In this document: positions 41,741 through 51,693 of the stretch, in pieces
How the letters are laid out: the number at the start of each line of letters is the position of its first letter
How positions within the stretch are numbered: position 1 is the first letter of the stretch
Assembly (NCBI RefSeq): GCF_018069755.1
Contig: NZ_JAGQDE010000002.1
Span: 1 to 64,000, forward strand
Direction of reading: 5' to 3'
DNA length: 64,000 nt
Origin: Ideonella aquatica
Lineage (GTDB): Bacteria; Pseudomonadota; Gammaproteobacteria; Burkholderiales; Burkholderiaceae_C
Translations under genes and position numbers: made by a program
Notes under the pieces: generated by a model
The model's database searches: none
What the model saw: the letters and a program-made list of their open reading frames with translations, nothing else
What the model was told of the DNA's origin: nothing

Positions 41741-43942
41741 TCAGGCGGCGGCGTTGAGCTCGAAGGTCTCGAGGCCGGCGGCGATCAGTTCGGGGGTGAT
41801 GCCATAGCCCCAGGCGGCGGCCACGGCGGCCAGCAGGGCCTCGGCCAGGCCGGCGTCGCCGCCGCGGCCCTTGCGACCCAGCACGCCGTGCAGGTCGGGG
41901 CCGTTCAGGTCGCCCTGGGGCGAGCGCAGCGTCACGCGGCCGGCCTGCAGCACCGCCGCGCGGCCGCCCCCGGCCAGGTGCTCGCTCAGCGCGGCGGGCA
42001 GGCCGTCGGGGCCGTCCACGGCGTACATCAGCACCTCGCCGTCGCACAGCTCGGCCATGCCGGCGATGCGCGGGTCGGCGGCATTGAGCACGCCCACGCC
42101 GTCGGCCAGCACCACGTCGATCTGGGTGCGCAGCACCTTGAACATCGCGTCGGCGTCGAACACGTCGTGGTGGGCCAGGGCCGGCCAGCCCTCGGTGTCG
42201 GTGACCACGCCGACCTGGCAGCGGTCATAGGGCAGGCCGTCGCCGAAGATCAGGCCGGCGTCGTTCTCGAACACCGCGGCGCGCGCCTCGCGGTTCATCA
42301 GCAGGCGGTGGCTGGCCTCCCAGAACTGCTTGCCGGCGCGCTCGATGCGGCGGCTGCCGAGGAACAGGCCGTCGCGGCAGGCCAGCGCGGTGGGCGTGCC
42401 GGTCAGGTGGATCAGCCAGGCCACCGCGCGGGCGATCAGTGCGCCGTGTCGGCTGCCGGCGACGCCGACGATCGGGATGCGGCCCGGATGGGCGGTGTCG
42501 TCCTCGGGCGGGAACAGGTGGTCGACGATGGCCTGGCCCACCGGGCGGGGCTGGCCCACCGCGGGCTTGAGGTGCATCAGCAGGCCGGGGCCGGCATTGA
42601 CCTCGACGATCGCGCCGCCCTGCGGCTCCAGCGGCTGCGAGATGTCCTCGCAGACCAGGTCGACGCCGGCGATGTCCAGCCCCACCGCGCGCACCGCCAG
42701 CGACACCTGGTGCGCCACGTCAGGGTGGATCTCGTCGGTGCAGTCGATCGCCACATTGCCATTGCGCTGCACCAGCACGCGCTTGCCGGCCGGCACCACC
42801 GAATCGCTGCGCAGGCCCTGGCGCTGCAGGTCCAGGCCGATGACCTCGTCCTCGCTGATGTCCAGGCGGTTCAGCGGATGGGCCTCGGTGGTGCCGCGGC
42901 GCGGGTCGGAGTTGATCTGGCTGTCGATCAGCTCGGTCACGGTGCTGCGGCCGTCGCCGGTGATCCAGGCGCTCTCGCCGCGGGCCACCGCCACCACCTC
43001 GCCGCCCACCACCAGCAGCCGGTGCTCGTTGCCGCGGATGTAGCGCTCCACCAGCACCTCGGAGCCGTGCTTGTCGGCCAGCTCGAAGGCGGCGCGCACA
43101 TCGGCCTCCTGCGTCAGGTCCAGCGTCACGCCGCGGCCATGGTTGCCGTCGCTGGGTTTGACCACCACCGGCGCGTCCATGTCCTGCGCGGCCTCCCAGG
43201 CCTCGTCGGCGCTGGACACCGCCACGCCCTCGGGCACCGGCACGCCGCAGGCCTTGAGCAGGGTCTTGGTCAGGTCCTTGTCGCTGGCGATGTTCTCGGC
43301 AATCGCGCAGGTCAGGTCGGTCTCGGCGGTCCAGATGCGGCGCTGGCGGGCGCCGTAGCCCAGCTGCACCAGGTTGCCGTCGTTCAGGCGGATGTGCGGG
43401 ATGCGGCGGTCGGTGGCGGCCGAGACGATGCAGGCGGTGGAGGGGCCCAGGAAGGAGTCGTCGATCGCGTCACGCACCGCGGTGACGGCGGCGTCCACAT
43501 CGAAGGCCTCGTCGCGGATGGCGGCATGCAGCAGCGCATGGCCCTGGGCCAGCGCCACCCGCGCCACCTGCTCGTCGCGGGCCCGGAACACCATGCGGTA
43601 GACGCCCGTCTGTCGGGTGCTGCGCGTCTGCCCGAAGCCGGTGGGCATGCCGGCCAGGTTGAGCAGCTCGATCACGCAGTGCTCGAGGATGTGGCCGGCC
43701 CAGGTGCCCTCGTCCAGGCGCTGCAGGAAGCCGCCGCGCTCACCCACGCCGCAGTGGTGCTCGGCCAGCGCCGGCAGCAGGGCCAGCAGGCGGGCGTTGA
43801 AGCCGGGCAGCTTGTTCGACGGCCAGTCTTCCAGCTCGCCCAGGTCCAGCCAGACCTCCAGCACGGAGCGGTAGGTCCAGATGTTGGGGCCGCGCAGGTA
43901 GGTGATGCGTTGGAGCTGGATCTCTCGGGGGCGCGCTGTCAT
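41741..43942 (-). CDS. cphA2: CphA2-type cyanophycin synthetase paralogue with degenerate Mur-ligase P-loop
   Basis: 733 residues, about 120 shorter than its neighbour. The N-terminal and ATP-grasp parts match CphA (ITYLRGPNIWTYRSVLEVW, APVVVKPSDGNHGRGVTLDL, AIVEVNAGPGLLMHLKP). Where CphA1 has GTNGKTTT this protein reads VGVAGSRHGALIARAV, lacking the Lys-Thr of the P-loop. The ligase part is shortened. Such CphA2 or CphA-prime forms are known in Burkholderiales and cyanobacteria. In cyanobacteria CphA2 makes cyanophycin from beta-Asp-Arg dipeptides, with ATP used only at the ATP-grasp site. That activity here is inference. It is the upstream gene of the cphA pair and is divergent from the associated ABC transporter. 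Confidence 0.9.
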   Translation of the reverse strand: MTARPREIQLQRITYLRGPNIWTYRSVLEVWLDLGELEDWPSNKLPGFNARLLALLPALAEHHCGVGERGGFLQRLDEGTWAGHILEHCVIELLNLAGMPTGFGQTRSTRQTGVYRMVFRARDEQVARVALAQGHALLHAAIRDEAFDVDAAVTAVRDAIDDSFLGPSTACIVSAATDRRIPHIRLNDGNLVQLGYGARQRRIWTAETDLTCAIAENIASDKDLTKTLLKACGVPVPEGVAVSSADEAWEAAQDMDAPVVVKPSDGNHGRGVTLDLTQEADVRAAFELADKHGSEVLVERYIRGNEHRLLVVGGEVVAVARGESAWITGDGRSTVTELIDSQINSDPRRGTTEAHPLNRLDISEDEVIGLDLQRQGLRSDSVVPAGKRVLVQRNGNVAIDCTDEIHPDVAHQVSLAVRAVGLDIAGVDLVCEDISQPLEPQGGAIVEVNAGPGLLMHLKPAVGQPRPVGQAIVDHLFPPEDDTAHPGRIPIVGVAGSRHGALIARAVAWLIHLTGTPTALACRDGLFLGSRRIERAGKQFWEASHRLLMNREARAAVFENDAGLIFGDGLPYDRCQVGVVTDTEGWPALAHHDVFDADAMFKVLRTQIDVVLADGVGVLNAADPRIAGMAELCDGEVLMYAVDGPDGLPAALSEHLAGGGRAAVLQAGRVTLRSPQGDLNGPDLHGVLGRKGRGGDAGLAEALLAAVAAAWGYGITPELIAAGLETFELNAAA

Positions 43943-44094
43943 GGGATGGTGGGTGGATGCGGGTGGGGGGCGGGCCCGTCGGGGCCTCGCCCCGATTGTG
44001 AACCGAGGCGGCGGGCGTGGTGTCCGGGCGGGCCCGGGTGTCGCAAATCGCGGAAAATCAGCGCCAGAGGCGGTCTTCCCGCCCGCCAGCCCCG

Positions 44095-46401
44095 ATGCCC
44101 CACGCCCATTCCGACGCCCACACCCCCCGACCGACCGTGCCCCTGGGGGCGCCGCTCGATGAGCGGGAGAACGTGCTGGCCCAGCTCGCGGTTGACCTGG
44201 ACGAGGACCTGCACTTTGCCGGCGGCTGGCTGCTGCTGACCGAGCGCCAGCTGCTCAGCCGCAGCGGCGACGGCCCCTGGCAGGCCATCCCGCTGGCCGA
44301 CGGCCAAACCTTGCGCCATGCCGACCACGCTGGCGTCGGCACGCTGGAGCTGGTGCAGGGCGAGGTGCTGCAGCGGCGCTGGCGCTTCACGCTGGGCGCC
44401 AATGTGCAGGCGCTGCGCCTGGTCAAGCGCTTTGAGCAGCTGCAGGAGGCGCGCGCCCATGGCCACGCCCCCGAGGGCGACGACCCCACCCGCTGCCCCT
44501 CCTGCCGCAACACCCTGCCCGACGACTCCGACGAGTGCCCGATCTGCACCCGCGAACTCAACACCCCGCCCAGCACCTGGGTGCTGCTGCGCCTGTGGCG
44601 CTTCGCCCGCCCCTACCGCGGCCAGTTGCTGGCCGGTTTCCTGCTGACGCTGGCCTCCACCGCCGCGCACATGGTGCCGCCCTACCTGACCATTCCGCTG
44701 ATGGACGAGGTGCTGATCCCGTTCCAGAACGGCCAGAAGATCGATCCCACTTACGTGATGTGGCTGCTGGCCGGCCTGCTGGGCTCGGGCCTGATGGCCT
44801 GGGGCCTGGGCTGGGCGCGCACCTGGATCCTGGCGCTGGTCTCCGAGCGCATCGCCGCCGACCTGCGCACCACGGCCTTTGAACACCTGCTGGGCCTGTC
44901 GCTGGACTACTTCGGCGCCAAGCGCACCGGCGACCTGATGGCCCGCATCGGCAGCGAGACCGACCGCATCTCGGTCTTCCTGTCGCTGCACGCGCTGGAT
45001 TTCGCCACCGACGTGCTGATGCTGGGCATGACCTCGGTGATCCTGTTCTCGGTCAACCCCTGGCTGGCCCTGGTCACGCTGGTGCCGCTGCCCTTCATCG
45101 CCTGGATGATCCACACCGTGCGCGACCGCCTGCGCACCGGCTTCGAGAAGATCGACCGCGCCTGGGGCGACGTCACCAACGTGCTGGCCGACACCATCCC
45201 TGGCATCCGCGTGGTCAAGGCCTTTGCCGCCGAGCGCCGCGAGGCCAACCGCTTTCGCGCCGCCAACCAGGCCAACCTGCAGGTCAATGACCGGCTCAAC
45301 AAGGTCTGGAGTCTGTTCACGCCCACCGTGGCGCTGCTGACCGACATCGGCCTGCTGGTGGTCTGGGGCTTCGGCATCTGGCAGGTCAGCCAGGGCCAGA
45401 TCACGGTGGGCGTGCTCAGTGCCTTCCTGGCCTACATCGGCCGCTTCTACGGCCGGCTCGATTCGATGAGCCGCATCGTCTCGGTGACGCAAAAGGCGGC
45501 GGCCGGCGCCAAGCGCATCTTCGACATCCTGGACCACGTCTCCAACGTGCCCGACCCGGCCGATCCGGCGAAGCTGCCGCCGGGCGGCCTCAGCGGCGGC
45601 GTGACGATGGAGAACATCTCCTTCCGCTACGGCAACCGCTCGGTGATCCGCGGCCTGAACCTGGAGATCCGGCCCGGCGAGATGATCGGCCTGGTCGGCC
45701 ACAGCGGCTCGGGCAAGAGCACGCTGGTCAACCTGATCTGCCGCTTCTATGACGTGACCGACGGCTCGATCAAGGTGGACGGCATCGACCTGCGGCGCAT
45801 CGCCGTGGCCGATTTCCGCAGCCACATCGGCCTGGTGCTGCAGGAGCCCTTCCTGTTCTTCGGCACCGTGGCCGAGAACATCGCCTATGGCCGACCGGAT
45901 GCCAGCCGCGAGCAGATCGTTGCCGCCGCCCGCGCCGCCCATGCGCACGACTTCATCCTGCGCCTGCCGCAGGGCTACGACTCGCTGGTGGGCGAGCGCG
46001 GCCAGGGCCTGTCCGGTGGCGAGCGCCAGCGCATCAGCATCGCCCGCGCGCTGCTGATCGACCCGAAGTTCCTGATCCTTGACGAGGCCACCTCGGCCGT
46101 CGACACCGAGACCGAAAAGGAAATCCAGAAGGCGCTGGACAACCTGGTCCAGGGCCGCACCACGATCGCCATCGCCCACCGCCTGTCCACGCTGCGCAAG
46201 GCCGACCGGCTGGTGGTGATGGACCGCGGCGAGATCGTCGAAGTCGGCCCGCACGACGAGCTGATGGCACGCCAGGGCCACTACTGGCGCCTCTACGAAG
46301 CCCAGGCCCGCAAGGCCGAGGCCGAGGACGACGAGGGCTCCGACCACGACGCCGTGCTGCTGGCCCGCCAGCCGCAGCCTTCGGCCCACACCGGCGCGTG
46401 A
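44095..46401 (+). CDS. Cyanophycin-associated ABC transporter (fused membrane and ATPase domains)
   Basis: 768 residues. An unusual N-terminal extension (about 1-155) precedes the transporter. It ends in a zinc-ribbon-like pair of CxxC motifs (CPSCRNTLPDDSDECPIC). The exporter-type membrane domain has about six helices (residues about 170-470). The ATPase domain has Walker A GHSGSGKS, Q-loop VLQEPFLF, signature LSGGERQRIS, Walker B FLILDEATSAVD and the switch His in IAHRLSTL, so it is active by motif. It is divergent from the cphA genes and 16 bases before a DUF1854 gene. This pairing recurs beside cyanophycin genes, and public family names call it cyanophycin metabolism-associated. The cargo is unknown; an Asp-Arg related compound is speculation. 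Confidence 0.88.
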   Translation: MPHAHSDAHTPRPTVPLGAPLDERENVLAQLAVDLDEDLHFAGGWLLLTERQLLSRSGDGPWQAIPLADGQTLRHADHAGVGTLELVQGEVLQRRWRFTLGANVQALRLVKRFEQLQEARAHGHAPEGDDPTRCPSCRNTLPDDSDECPICTRELNTPPSTWVLLRLWRFARPYRGQLLAGFLLTLASTAAHMVPPYLTIPLMDEVLIPFQNGQKIDPTYVMWLLAGLLGSGLMAWGLGWARTWILALVSERIAADLRTTAFEHLLGLSLDYFGAKRTGDLMARIGSETDRISVFLSLHALDFATDVLMLGMTSVILFSVNPWLALVTLVPLPFIAWMIHTVRDRLRTGFEKIDRAWGDVTNVLADTIPGIRVVKAFAAERREANRFRAANQANLQVNDRLNKVWSLFTPTVALLTDIGLLVVWGFGIWQVSQGQITVGVLSAFLAYIGRFYGRLDSMSRIVSVTQKAAAGAKRIFDILDHVSNVPDPADPAKLPPGGLSGGVTMENISFRYGNRSVIRGLNLEIRPGEMIGLVGHSGSGKSTLVNLICRFYDVTDGSIKVDGIDLRRIAVADFRSHIGLVLQEPFLFFGTVAENIAYGRPDASREQIVAAARAAHAHDFILRLPQGYDSLVGERGQGLSGGERQRISIARALLIDPKFLILDEATSAVDTETEKEIQKALDNLVQGRTTIAIAHRLSTLRKADRLVVMDRGEIVEVGPHDELMARQGHYWRLYEAQARKAEAEDDEGSDHDAVLLARQPQPSAHTGA

Positions 46402-46417
46402 TCGACGCGTAGCGAGC

Positions 46418-46891
46418 ATGAGCACCCCCGCCTTCACCCTCACCCGCAACCCGCTGGGCCGCCTGGTCTGCACGCTGGCCGACGGCAGCGAGCACATCGG
46501 CGTGCTGCCGGTGCGCGCCTTCCCGATCGCCGCACCCGACGAGGGGGTGTCGCTGGTCGGCCCCGCCGGCCATGAGCTGGTCTGGATCGAGCGCCTCTCG
46601 GCCCTGCCCGCGGCACCGCGCCAGTTGATCGAGGACGAGCTGGCCGCGCGCGAGTTCGTGCCGCGCATCCAGCGCATCGTCGCCGTGTCCACCTTCTCCA
46701 CGCCCAGCACCTGGACCGTCGAGACCGACCGCGGCCCGGCCACGCTGGTGCTGAAGGTGGAAGAAGACATCCGCCGCCTGCCCGAGCGCGGCCGGCTGCT
46801 GATCACCAGCGGCCACGGCGTGGTGTTCGAGGTGCCCGACCTGCTGGGCCTGGACAGGCACTCCAAGAAGCTGCTCGAGCGCTTCCTCTGA
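46418..46891 (+). CDS. DUF1854-family protein associated with cyanophycin metabolism
   Basis: 157 residues, with no membrane segment or signal peptide. It is predicted to be a small beta-rich cytoplasmic protein (FTLTRNPLGRLVCTLADGSE at the start, HELVWIERLSALP in the middle, then LVLKVEEDIRRLPERGRLLI and the ending DRHSKKLLERFL). The middle segment is the recurrent DUF1854 pattern. It starts 16 bases after the ABC transporter gene, so they form a two-gene operon. The biochemical role is not known. The strict neighbourhood with cphA suggests a regulatory or accessory partner of the transporter or synthetase. A short hairpin (46892-46906) overlaps the stop codon. Confidence 0.85.
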   Translation: MSTPAFTLTRNPLGRLVCTLADGSEHIGVLPVRAFPIAAPDEGVSLVGPAGHELVWIERLSALPAAPRQLIEDELAAREFVPRIQRIVAVSTFSTPSTWTVETDRGPATLVLKVEEDIRRLPERGRLLITSGHGVVFEVPDLLGLDRHSKKLLERFL

Positions 46892-47077
46892 GCGGCAAAT
46901 AGCCGCCCATGGCCGGTCTATTGCGGCCTTTGTCATACCCCGGCTGGTAGCACAGTGACTTCCTTGCAAGTCTGCCGCCAAGCGGGTCGGCAGGCTGCGG
47001 CCGTGGCGGATGCAGCGCCGGCACGGCCGTGATGGGCCGCCCCGGCGGCACGACCAGGCTGCCGGAGACATGGGCCG

Positions 47078-48817
47078 ATGCTCGCCAACCTCTCTTTCCA
47101 ACACAAGGTCCGCCTGCTGCTCGCGGTGGCCCTGGTGGCCGTGCTCGGTACCGCCAGCGTGGCTGTCTGGCTCGACGCCCGCCACATCGATCAAGGCCGC
47201 CGGGCCCAGCTGGTGACCGCGGTGCAGTCGCTGGCCAGCCTGGTGCAGTCCTACCAGGACCAGGCCGCGGCCGGCACACTGTCGCAGGCCCAGGCCCAGG
47301 CTGCCGCCACCGAGGCCGTGCGCCGTGCCCGCTACGGCGGCGCCGACGGCAAGAGCGATTACTTCTACATCTGGGCGCTCGACGGCACCGGCGTGATGCA
47401 CCCGATCAAGCCCGAGTGGATCGGCCAGAACATGCTGGGCAAGGTCAAGGACGGCCGCGGCGGCGACATCATCGCCATGCTGCAGCAGGGCATCCGCCAG
47501 AGCCCCGACGGCCGTGCCTTTGTCGACACCTGGTTCCCGCGGCCCGGCACCGATGTGCCAGTGGCCAAGCTGCAGTACGTGGTCAAGGTGGCCGGCTGGG
47601 ACTGGATGGTGGGCTCCGGCCTCTACATGGACGACGTGTATGCCGAAGTGCGCAGCACGGTGATCCGCGGCGTCGTCGCGGTGCTGCTGACCACCTCGCT
47701 GCTGGTGGCGCTGGCCTGGACGCTGGCGCGCAGCGTGCGCCTGACGCTGGGCGGTGACCCGGCCCAGGCCCGTGCCATCGTCGCCGAGGTGGCCCAGGGC
47801 CGCCTGGACGTTCCGATTCCTGCCGCTCCGGCCGGCAGCCTTTTTGACGGCCTGGCGCAGATGCTCGCCGGCCTGCGCCAGATGGTGGGCCAGGTCCGCA
47901 AGGCCACCGACTCGATCGGCACCGCCTCGGGCGAGATCGCCAGCGGCAACGCCGATCTCAGCCAGCGCACCGAGCAGACCGCCTCCAACCTGGAGAAAAC
48001 CGCCTCGGCGATGGAGCAGCTCACCGCCACCGTGCGCCAGAGCGCCGACTCGGCGCACACCGCCAATCAGCTGGCCACCTCGGCCGCCGAGGCCGCCCGC
48101 CGCGGTGGCGAGGTGGTGTCACAGGTGGTCTCGACGATGGGCGAGATCAACCAGTCCAGCCAGCGCATCGCCGACATCATCGGCGTCATCGATGGCATCG
48201 CCTTCCAGACCAACATCCTGGCGCTGAACGCCGCGGTGGAAGCCGCGCGGGCCGGCGAGCAGGGCCGCGGCTTCGCGGTGGTGGCCGGCGAGGTGCGCAG
48301 CCTGGCGCAGCGCTCGGCCTCGGCGGCCAAGGAGATCAAGAGCCTGATCGGCACCTCGGTCGAGAAGGTCGAGTCCGGCGCCCGCCTGGTGGGCGACGCC
48401 GGTCGCACGATGGACGAGATCGTCGCCTCGGTGCAGCGCGTCACCGACGTGGTCGGCGAGATCAGCTCGGCCGCCGCCGAGCAGAGCCAGGGCATCAGCG
48501 ACGTCAACCGCTCGGTCACCGAGCTCGACCAGATGACGCAGCAGAACGCCGCGCTGGTGGAGCAGAGCGCTGCCGCGGCCGAGAGCCTGCGCGAGCAGGC
48601 CGGTCGCCTGAGCGGCGTGGTGGCGGGCTTCCGCATCGGGGCGGTGGCGCCGCCACCCGCACCGGTCCCGCGCGCCCCCGCATCCGCATCGGCACACACA
48701 CCCGCGCCCGCACCGGTGACCAGCGCCACGCCGAAGGCCGCGCCGCGACCGGCCGCGCCAGCGCCCGTGGCGGCCGCGACCGCCAACGCCGACGACGGCG
48801 ACTGGGCGACGTTCTGA
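47078..48817 (+). CDS. Methyl-accepting chemotaxis protein with single-cache sensor and C-terminal CheR-type pentapeptide
   Basis: 579 residues. A membrane segment ([20 protein letters not shown]) is followed by a periplasmic single-cache (sCache_2) domain (about 30-185). It has the hallmark [18 protein letters not shown] and the ending [16 protein letters not shown] second membrane segment lies at about 192-212. The following linker resembles a short HAMP. The long signalling domain carries the conserved tip [20 protein letters not shown] and [19 protein letters not shown] Pro/Ala-rich flexible tail of about 60 residues ends in DWATF, the kind of C-terminal pentapeptide that tethers CheR/CheB. 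It likely senses small organic acids, as many sCache_2 receptors do; the ligand is not determined here. Confidence 0.9.
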   Translation: MLANLSFQHKVRLLLAVALVAVLGTASVAVWLDARHIDQGRRAQLVTAVQSLASLVQSYQDQAAAGTLSQAQAQAAATEAVRRARYGGADGKSDYFYIWALDGTGVMHPIKPEWIGQNMLGKVKDGRGGDIIAMLQQGIRQSPDGRAFVDTWFPRPGTDVPVAKLQYVVKVAGWDWMVGSGLYMDDVYAEVRSTVIRGVVAVLLTTSLLVALAWTLARSVRLTLGGDPAQARAIVAEVAQGRLDVPIPAAPAGSLFDGLAQMLAGLRQMVGQVRKATDSIGTASGEIASGNADLSQRTEQTASNLEKTASAMEQLTATVRQSADSAHTANQLATSAAEAARRGGEVVSQVVSTMGEINQSSQRIADIIGVIDGIAFQTNILALNAAVEAARAGEQGRGFAVVAGEVRSLAQRSASAAKEIKSLIGTSVEKVESGARLVGDAGRTMDEIVASVQRVTDVVGEISSAAAEQSQGISDVNRSVTELDQMTQQNAALVEQSAAAAESLREQAGRLSGVVAGFRIGAVAPPPAPVPRAPASASAHTPAPAPVTSATPKAAPRPAAPAPVAAATANADDGDWATF

Positions 48818-48820
48818 TCC

Positions 48821-49321
48821 TCAGGCGCCCGGCAAGGCCGCGAGCCAGCCGGGCAGGTCCTGGGGGTCCATCAGCGGCCAGTCGCCGCTGAAGCGGGCCC
48901 AGGCCTCGGCATGCTTGTCGGCCACGGCGGTCAGCACCGGCACGCCGGCAGCCACCAGGGCCATCAGCTCGTCGGCCAGGCCCTCGCCCTCGGCCTCCAG
49001 GCCACCAAAGCGATTGATCACCACCAGGTCGGGCGGCGGCTGTTCGTCCAGCGCGCGGCGCAGCACCACGCTGGCACGCGCGAAGCCCTGGGTGTCGACG
49101 CGGCAGCCGGTGGCGCCCGGGCCCAGGTCCTGCGAGACCAGGAAGGACTCGCCGGTCTGCACGTCCTTCAGCACCATCGCGCCACACACGGCCGAGCCGT
49201 CGGGCCAGGTCATCACCAGGCCGCGCACCCGCAGGCCGGCGGCCTGGGCGCGCTCGGCGGCGTCGGCCAGCAGGGCATCCATGTCGAGCGCGCCATCGTG
49301 GCGCAACGCGGCGATCTTCAT
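48821..49321 (-). CDS. DUF2478-family protein
   Basis: About 166 residues from the ATG at 49321. Family features are an opening beta strand with a DG motif (IAALRHDGALDMDALLADA), the segment FLVSQDLGPGATGCRVD, and DLVVINRFGGLEAEGEGL with VPVLTAVADKHAEAWARFSG. DUF2478 proteins look like small P-loop-related or NTPase-like folds and are sometimes found near molybdenum-uptake genes. No mod genes are present in this window. The function is unknown. It is convergent with the chemoreceptor (3 bases between stops) and divergent from the KdpD-like kinase. Confidence 0.75.
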   Translation of the reverse strand: MKIAALRHDGALDMDALLADAAERAQAAGLRVRGLVMTWPDGSAVCGAMVLKDVQTGESFLVSQDLGPGATGCRVDTQGFARASVVLRRALDEQPPPDLVVINRFGGLEAEGEGLADELMALVAAGVPVLTAVADKHAEAWARFSGDWPLMDPQDLPGWLAALPGA

Positions 49322-49385
49322 CCGGTGGATGATAGACCGCTGGCGCATATGCTTTCCTGATGCGACCGCCGCCATGCTGCCGCCC

Positions 49386-50954
49386 ATGAACCCGACCGAC
49401 ACGCCGCCTGCCCTGCGCCGGCTCGTCGGCGCGCTGGTGTGGGCGCTGGCCTGGCTGGCGCTGGTGCTGGCCGATGGGCGGCTGGAGCGCGCGCCGCTGT
49501 CGCTGTGGCTGGTGGCCGGTGCCGCGCTGGCCTCGCCCTGGTGGAGCCTGCCGGCCTCGCTGGCCGCTGCGGCGGCTTCGGTGGCGGCCTTCAACTGGCT
49601 CTTCGTGCCGCCGCGCGGCAGCTTCAGTGTGGGTTCGACCGATGACCTCTGGCTGCTGGCCGGCCTGTGGGTGGTGACCTGGGTGGTGGCGGCGCTCAGC
49701 GCCGCCGCGCGCCGCCAGGCCGGCCGTGCCGAGGACTGGGCGCGCCGCTCGCAGACCCTGCGCGAATGGGCCGAGGCCGCGCGCGACACCGACGATCCGC
49801 TGACCCTGGCCGGCCGCCTGCAGCAGCAGCTCGACGCGCTGGGCGGCGGGCCGGCCACACTGTGGCTGTGGCGCGCATCGCCGCCGCCACTCGGCGAGGC
49901 CTGGGGCGCCGATGATGCGCGGCTGTGCCGGCTGGGCGAGGCCGACGCCGAGGCCGCTGCCGCGCTGGCCCATGGCCTGCGCCAGCGCGAGGCCATCGGC
50001 CCCGGCACCGGCCGCCACCAGTCGCTGGGCCAGTGGGTGCTGCCGCTGCGCGGCCGCGCGGTGGTGAGCGGTGCGGCGCTGCTGCGCGGGCCGGCGGTGC
50101 AGCGGGTGGATGACGCCGCGCGGCTGCAGGCCCAGGCCTTGTGCGATCAGCTGGGGCAGGCGCTGGAGCGCGCCCATGCCCGTGCCGCCGACCAGCGTGC
50201 CCGCGACGAAACGCGCGACCAGCAGGCCCGCAACGCGCTGCTGGCGGCCATCTCCCACGACTACCGCACACCGCTGGCCACCATCCGCGGCGCGGCCGAT
50301 TCGCTGCTCGACCAGGCGCCGCAGCTGGCCCCGTCGCAGCGCGAGGCGCTCTTGCACACGATCCGTGACCAGGCCACCCAATTGGCTCGGATGACCGACA
50401 ACACGCTGCAACTGGCGCGCCTGGATGCGCCCGGGCTGCAGCTGCGCACCGACTGGGAGTCGCCCGAGGAGATCATTGGCGCCGCGCTGCAACGCGCCCG
50501 CCAACGCGAGGCCGAGGGCCAGCCGCGCGCCCGCGGCAGCGCCTCGCGCCTGCAGGCCCGGCTGGAGCCCGGCTTGCCGCTGCTGCGCTGCGACGCGGTG
50601 CTGCTGGCCCAGCTGCTGGACAACCTGGTCGACAACGCGCTGGCCTACAGCCCGCCCGACAGTCCGGTCGAGCTGCTGGCGCGCCGCCAGGGCGAGCAAC
50701 TGGTGCTGGCCGTGCGCGACCGTGGCCCCGGCGTGCCGCCGGCCTGGCGCGAGCGCCTGTTCGAGCCCTGGCGCCGCGGCCCGGCAGCCGACGGCGCACC
50801 GCAAGGCGCCGGGGTCGGCCTGGCCGTCTGTCGCGCCATCGCCCAGGCCCACGGCGGCCAGATGACACTGCGCCGCCGCGCGCATGGCGGCAGCGCCTTC
50901 GAGTGCCGGCTGCCACTGGGTGAGCCGCCCGCCTGGCCCGAGGCCGCGTCATGA
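49386..50954 (+). CDS. Shortened KdpD-like sensor histidine kinase
   Basis: About 522 residues (ATG at 49386, or 49374 adding four). It has the DUF4118-type membrane domain of KdpD with about four helices ([58 protein letters not shown]). A GAF-like linker follows, then a kinase core: H-box [17 protein letters not shown]-box [14 protein letters not shown] and G-boxes RDRGPGVPP and [14 protein letters not shown]. It lacks the N-terminal KdpD and universal-stress-like domains of full KdpD (about 900 residues). Its stop overlaps the response regulator start by four bases. The kdpFABC operon is absent here; the potassium transporter gene kup follows instead. Confidence 0.87.
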   Translation: MNPTDTPPALRRLVGALVWALAWLALVLADGRLERAPLSLWLVAGAALASPWWSLPASLAAAAASVAAFNWLFVPPRGSFSVGSTDDLWLLAGLWVVTWVVAALSAAARRQAGRAEDWARRSQTLREWAEAARDTDDPLTLAGRLQQQLDALGGGPATLWLWRASPPPLGEAWGADDARLCRLGEADAEAAAALAHGLRQREAIGPGTGRHQSLGQWVLPLRGRAVVSGAALLRGPAVQRVDDAARLQAQALCDQLGQALERAHARAADQRARDETRDQQARNALLAAISHDYRTPLATIRGAADSLLDQAPQLAPSQREALLHTIRDQATQLARMTDNTLQLARLDAPGLQLRTDWESPEEIIGAALQRARQREAEGQPRARGSASRLQARLEPGLPLLRCDAVLLAQLLDNLVDNALAYSPPDSPVELLARRQGEQLVLAVRDRGPGVPPAWRERLFEPWRRGPAADGAPQGAGVGLAVCRAIAQAHGGQMTLRRRAHGGSAFECRLPLGEPPAWPEAAS

Positions 50955-51643
50955 AGGTGCTGCTGGTCGAGGACGACGCCGCGCTGGGCGCCACGCTGCG
51001 CGAGGCCCTGCAGGTGGAAGGCCACCGCGTGCGCCACGCCGCCAGCGCCGCCGAGGCGCGTGCGCTGCTCACGCACGACGGCCCGCCCGACCTGCTGCTG
51101 CTCGACCTGGGCCTGCCCGATGGCGACGGCGCCACGCTGCTGGCCGAACTGCGCAGACGCCACGGCTTCGCGGTCATCGTCATCTCGGCGCGCCACGACG
51201 AGGCCGGCAAGATCGCCCTGCTCGACGGCGGCGCCGACGATTACCTGGTCAAGCCCTTCGCGCTGGGCGAGCTGCTGGCGCGCATGCGCGTGGCCTGGCG
51301 CCACCGCGGCCAGGCGGCTGCGCCAGCCATCACCCACTACGAGCACGACGGCTGGCAGATCGATCTGCAAGCCCACCGCGTGTGCCTGTGGCGCGACCAG
51401 GCCTGGTGCGAGGTGCATCTCACGCCCACCGAGTTCGCGCTGCTGGCGCGCCTGGTGCGCAGCGCCGGCCAGGTGGTCACGCACCGCCAGTTGCTGGCCG
51501 ATGTCTGGGGCGCCGAGTTCGTCGAGCACACCCACTACCTGCGCCTGTACATGGGCCAGTTGCGGGCCAAGCTGGAAGAGCGCCCGGGCGAGCCGCGTCG
51601 GCTGCTGACCGAGCCCGGCGTGGGCTACCGCCTGGTGCCCTGA
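50951..51643 (+). CDS. KdpE-like OmpR-family response regulator
   Basis: 230 residues. The receiver domain has the acidic pair EDDAA near the start, the phosphorylatable Asp in [13 protein letters not shown] (about residue 53), a conserved Ser/Thr in [10 protein letters not shown] and the Lys in [15 protein letters not shown]. The C-terminal winged-helix domain ([38 protein letters not shown]) is of OmpR/KdpE type. It overlaps the kinase gene (ATGA) and is clearly its partner. Its likely target is the adjacent kup gene, 50 bases downstream, or potassium genes elsewhere. Confidence 0.9.
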   Translation: MKVLLVEDDAALGATLREALQVEGHRVRHAASAAEARALLTHDGPPDLLLLDLGLPDGDGATLLAELRRRHGFAVIVISARHDEAGKIALLDGGADDYLVKPFALGELLARMRVAWRHRGQAAAPAITHYEHDGWQIDLQAHRVCLWRDQAWCEVHLTPTEFALLARLVRSAGQVVTHRQLLADVWGAEFVEHTHYLRLYMGQLRAKLEERPGEPRRLLTEPGVGYRLVP

Positions 51644-51693
51644 ACGGCCGGGACTTATGCGTTCCTGATGCCGGCCTGCGCAGCATCGGGGCC

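Noticed and set aside
46892-47077. Spacer before the cache chemoreceptor examined for a sigma-28 promoter
   Set aside because: No convincing TAAA-N15-GCCGATAA match was found; only a weak hairpin at its left end was noted.
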